DNA of 64,000 bases. Origin: Alteromonas sp. ALT199. GTDB lineage: Bacteria; Pseudomonadota; Gammaproteobacteria; Enterobacterales; Alteromonadaceae. This document shows positions 63,960-64,000 of this stretch, in pieces (the first letter of the stretch is position 1; every line of letters begins with the position of its first letter). The notes beneath the pieces were generated by a model. The model saw only the letters and a list, made by a program, of their open reading frames with translations. It ran no database searches and was not told the origin of the DNA. The position numbers and the translations under genes were made by a program. The stretch is from contig NZ_JAHHDX010000144.1 of the NCBI RefSeq assembly GCF_018619335.1, positions 50,103-114,102 of the forward strand, in the 5' to 3' direction.

Positions 63960-64000
63960 ACGGCGCTGTGTTGTAAGTTTAACTTACAACACAGCGCCGT
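63960..64000 (+). terminator. Terminator of the malic enzyme gene, cut by the window edge
   Basis: A perfect inverted repeat of 20-base arms (63960-63979 and 63981-64000) around one base, preceded by AAAAA. Any T-run would lie just past the window. It starts 89 bases after the malic enzyme stop. Confidence 0.8.

Overview
The window looks like chromosomal DNA from a marine gammaproteobacterium of the Alteromonadales, most likely Alteromonas or a close relative. This rests on gene content and order (rnr-rlmB, ubiE-ubiJ-ubiB, ubiD-fre, rpmE/priA/ftsN/hslV/hslU), on MotX of a sodium-driven polar flagellar motor, and on a TonB-dependent receptor. The call comes from reading the sequence, not from a database search. 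No rRNA, tRNA, CRISPR array, insertion sequence or phage was seen.

Layout. 1-3032: rnr and the 5' part of rlmB (minus strand). 3.3-6.6 kb: a diverged HigBA-like pair, a Tat-exported PhoD phosphatase behind a candidate Pho box, and a ParD-like antitoxin whose ParE toxin has an in-frame stop. 6.8-17.2 kb: a TonB-dependent receptor, a PepSY lipoprotein with a cytochrome b561, motX, ubiD-fre, a frameshifted M28 peptidase and a periplasmic binding-protein-like gene. 17.4-26.9 kb: a bacteriophytochrome hybrid kinase, a GbsR-type regulator with a cyanide-insensitive-type bd oxidase (cydAB), an orphan 54-aa basic protein with a near-consensus promoter, a chemoreceptor and an Lrp regulator. 27.3-33.9 kb: cold-shock protein, ubiEJB, a Tag glycosylase and prlC. 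34.1-38.6 kb: a signalling cassette of HTH-receiver protein, PhnD-like periplasmic protein, membrane histidine kinase and receiver plus decayed HD-GYP protein. 38.8-46.5 kb: gorA, a one-subunit molybdopterin oxidoreductase and a very large beta-propeller/amidohydrolase. 46.6-48.1 kb: a class I-type HMG-CoA reductase. 48.5-53.8 kb: an apparent ribosomal-peptide (RiPP) cluster. 53.9-54.7 kb: a DUF4258/HTH toxin-antitoxin pair. 54.8-63.9 kb: hslUV, a CSD-DUF1294 protein, ftsN, priA, rpmE, a small unknown gene and a malic enzyme.

The most interesting system is at 48.5-53.8 kb. An HlyD-type adaptor, a C39-peptidase ABC exporter, a stand-alone LuxR-type HTH protein, a 68-aa peptide with a textbook double-glycine leader and an MvdD-like ATP-grasp ligase lie in one direction. 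The simplest reading is that the ligase modifies the 38-residue core (as in graspetides), and the exporter cuts the leader after Gly-Gly and secretes the product. The core has no cysteine and none of the repeat motifs of known graspetides, so product and chemistry may be new. A hairpin between precursor and ligase could keep ligase expression below that of the precursor.

The window also holds three small toxin-antitoxin-like modules, at least one with a broken toxin, and two apparent coding disruptions (ParE nonsense, M28 frameshift) that could be real decay or sequence errors.
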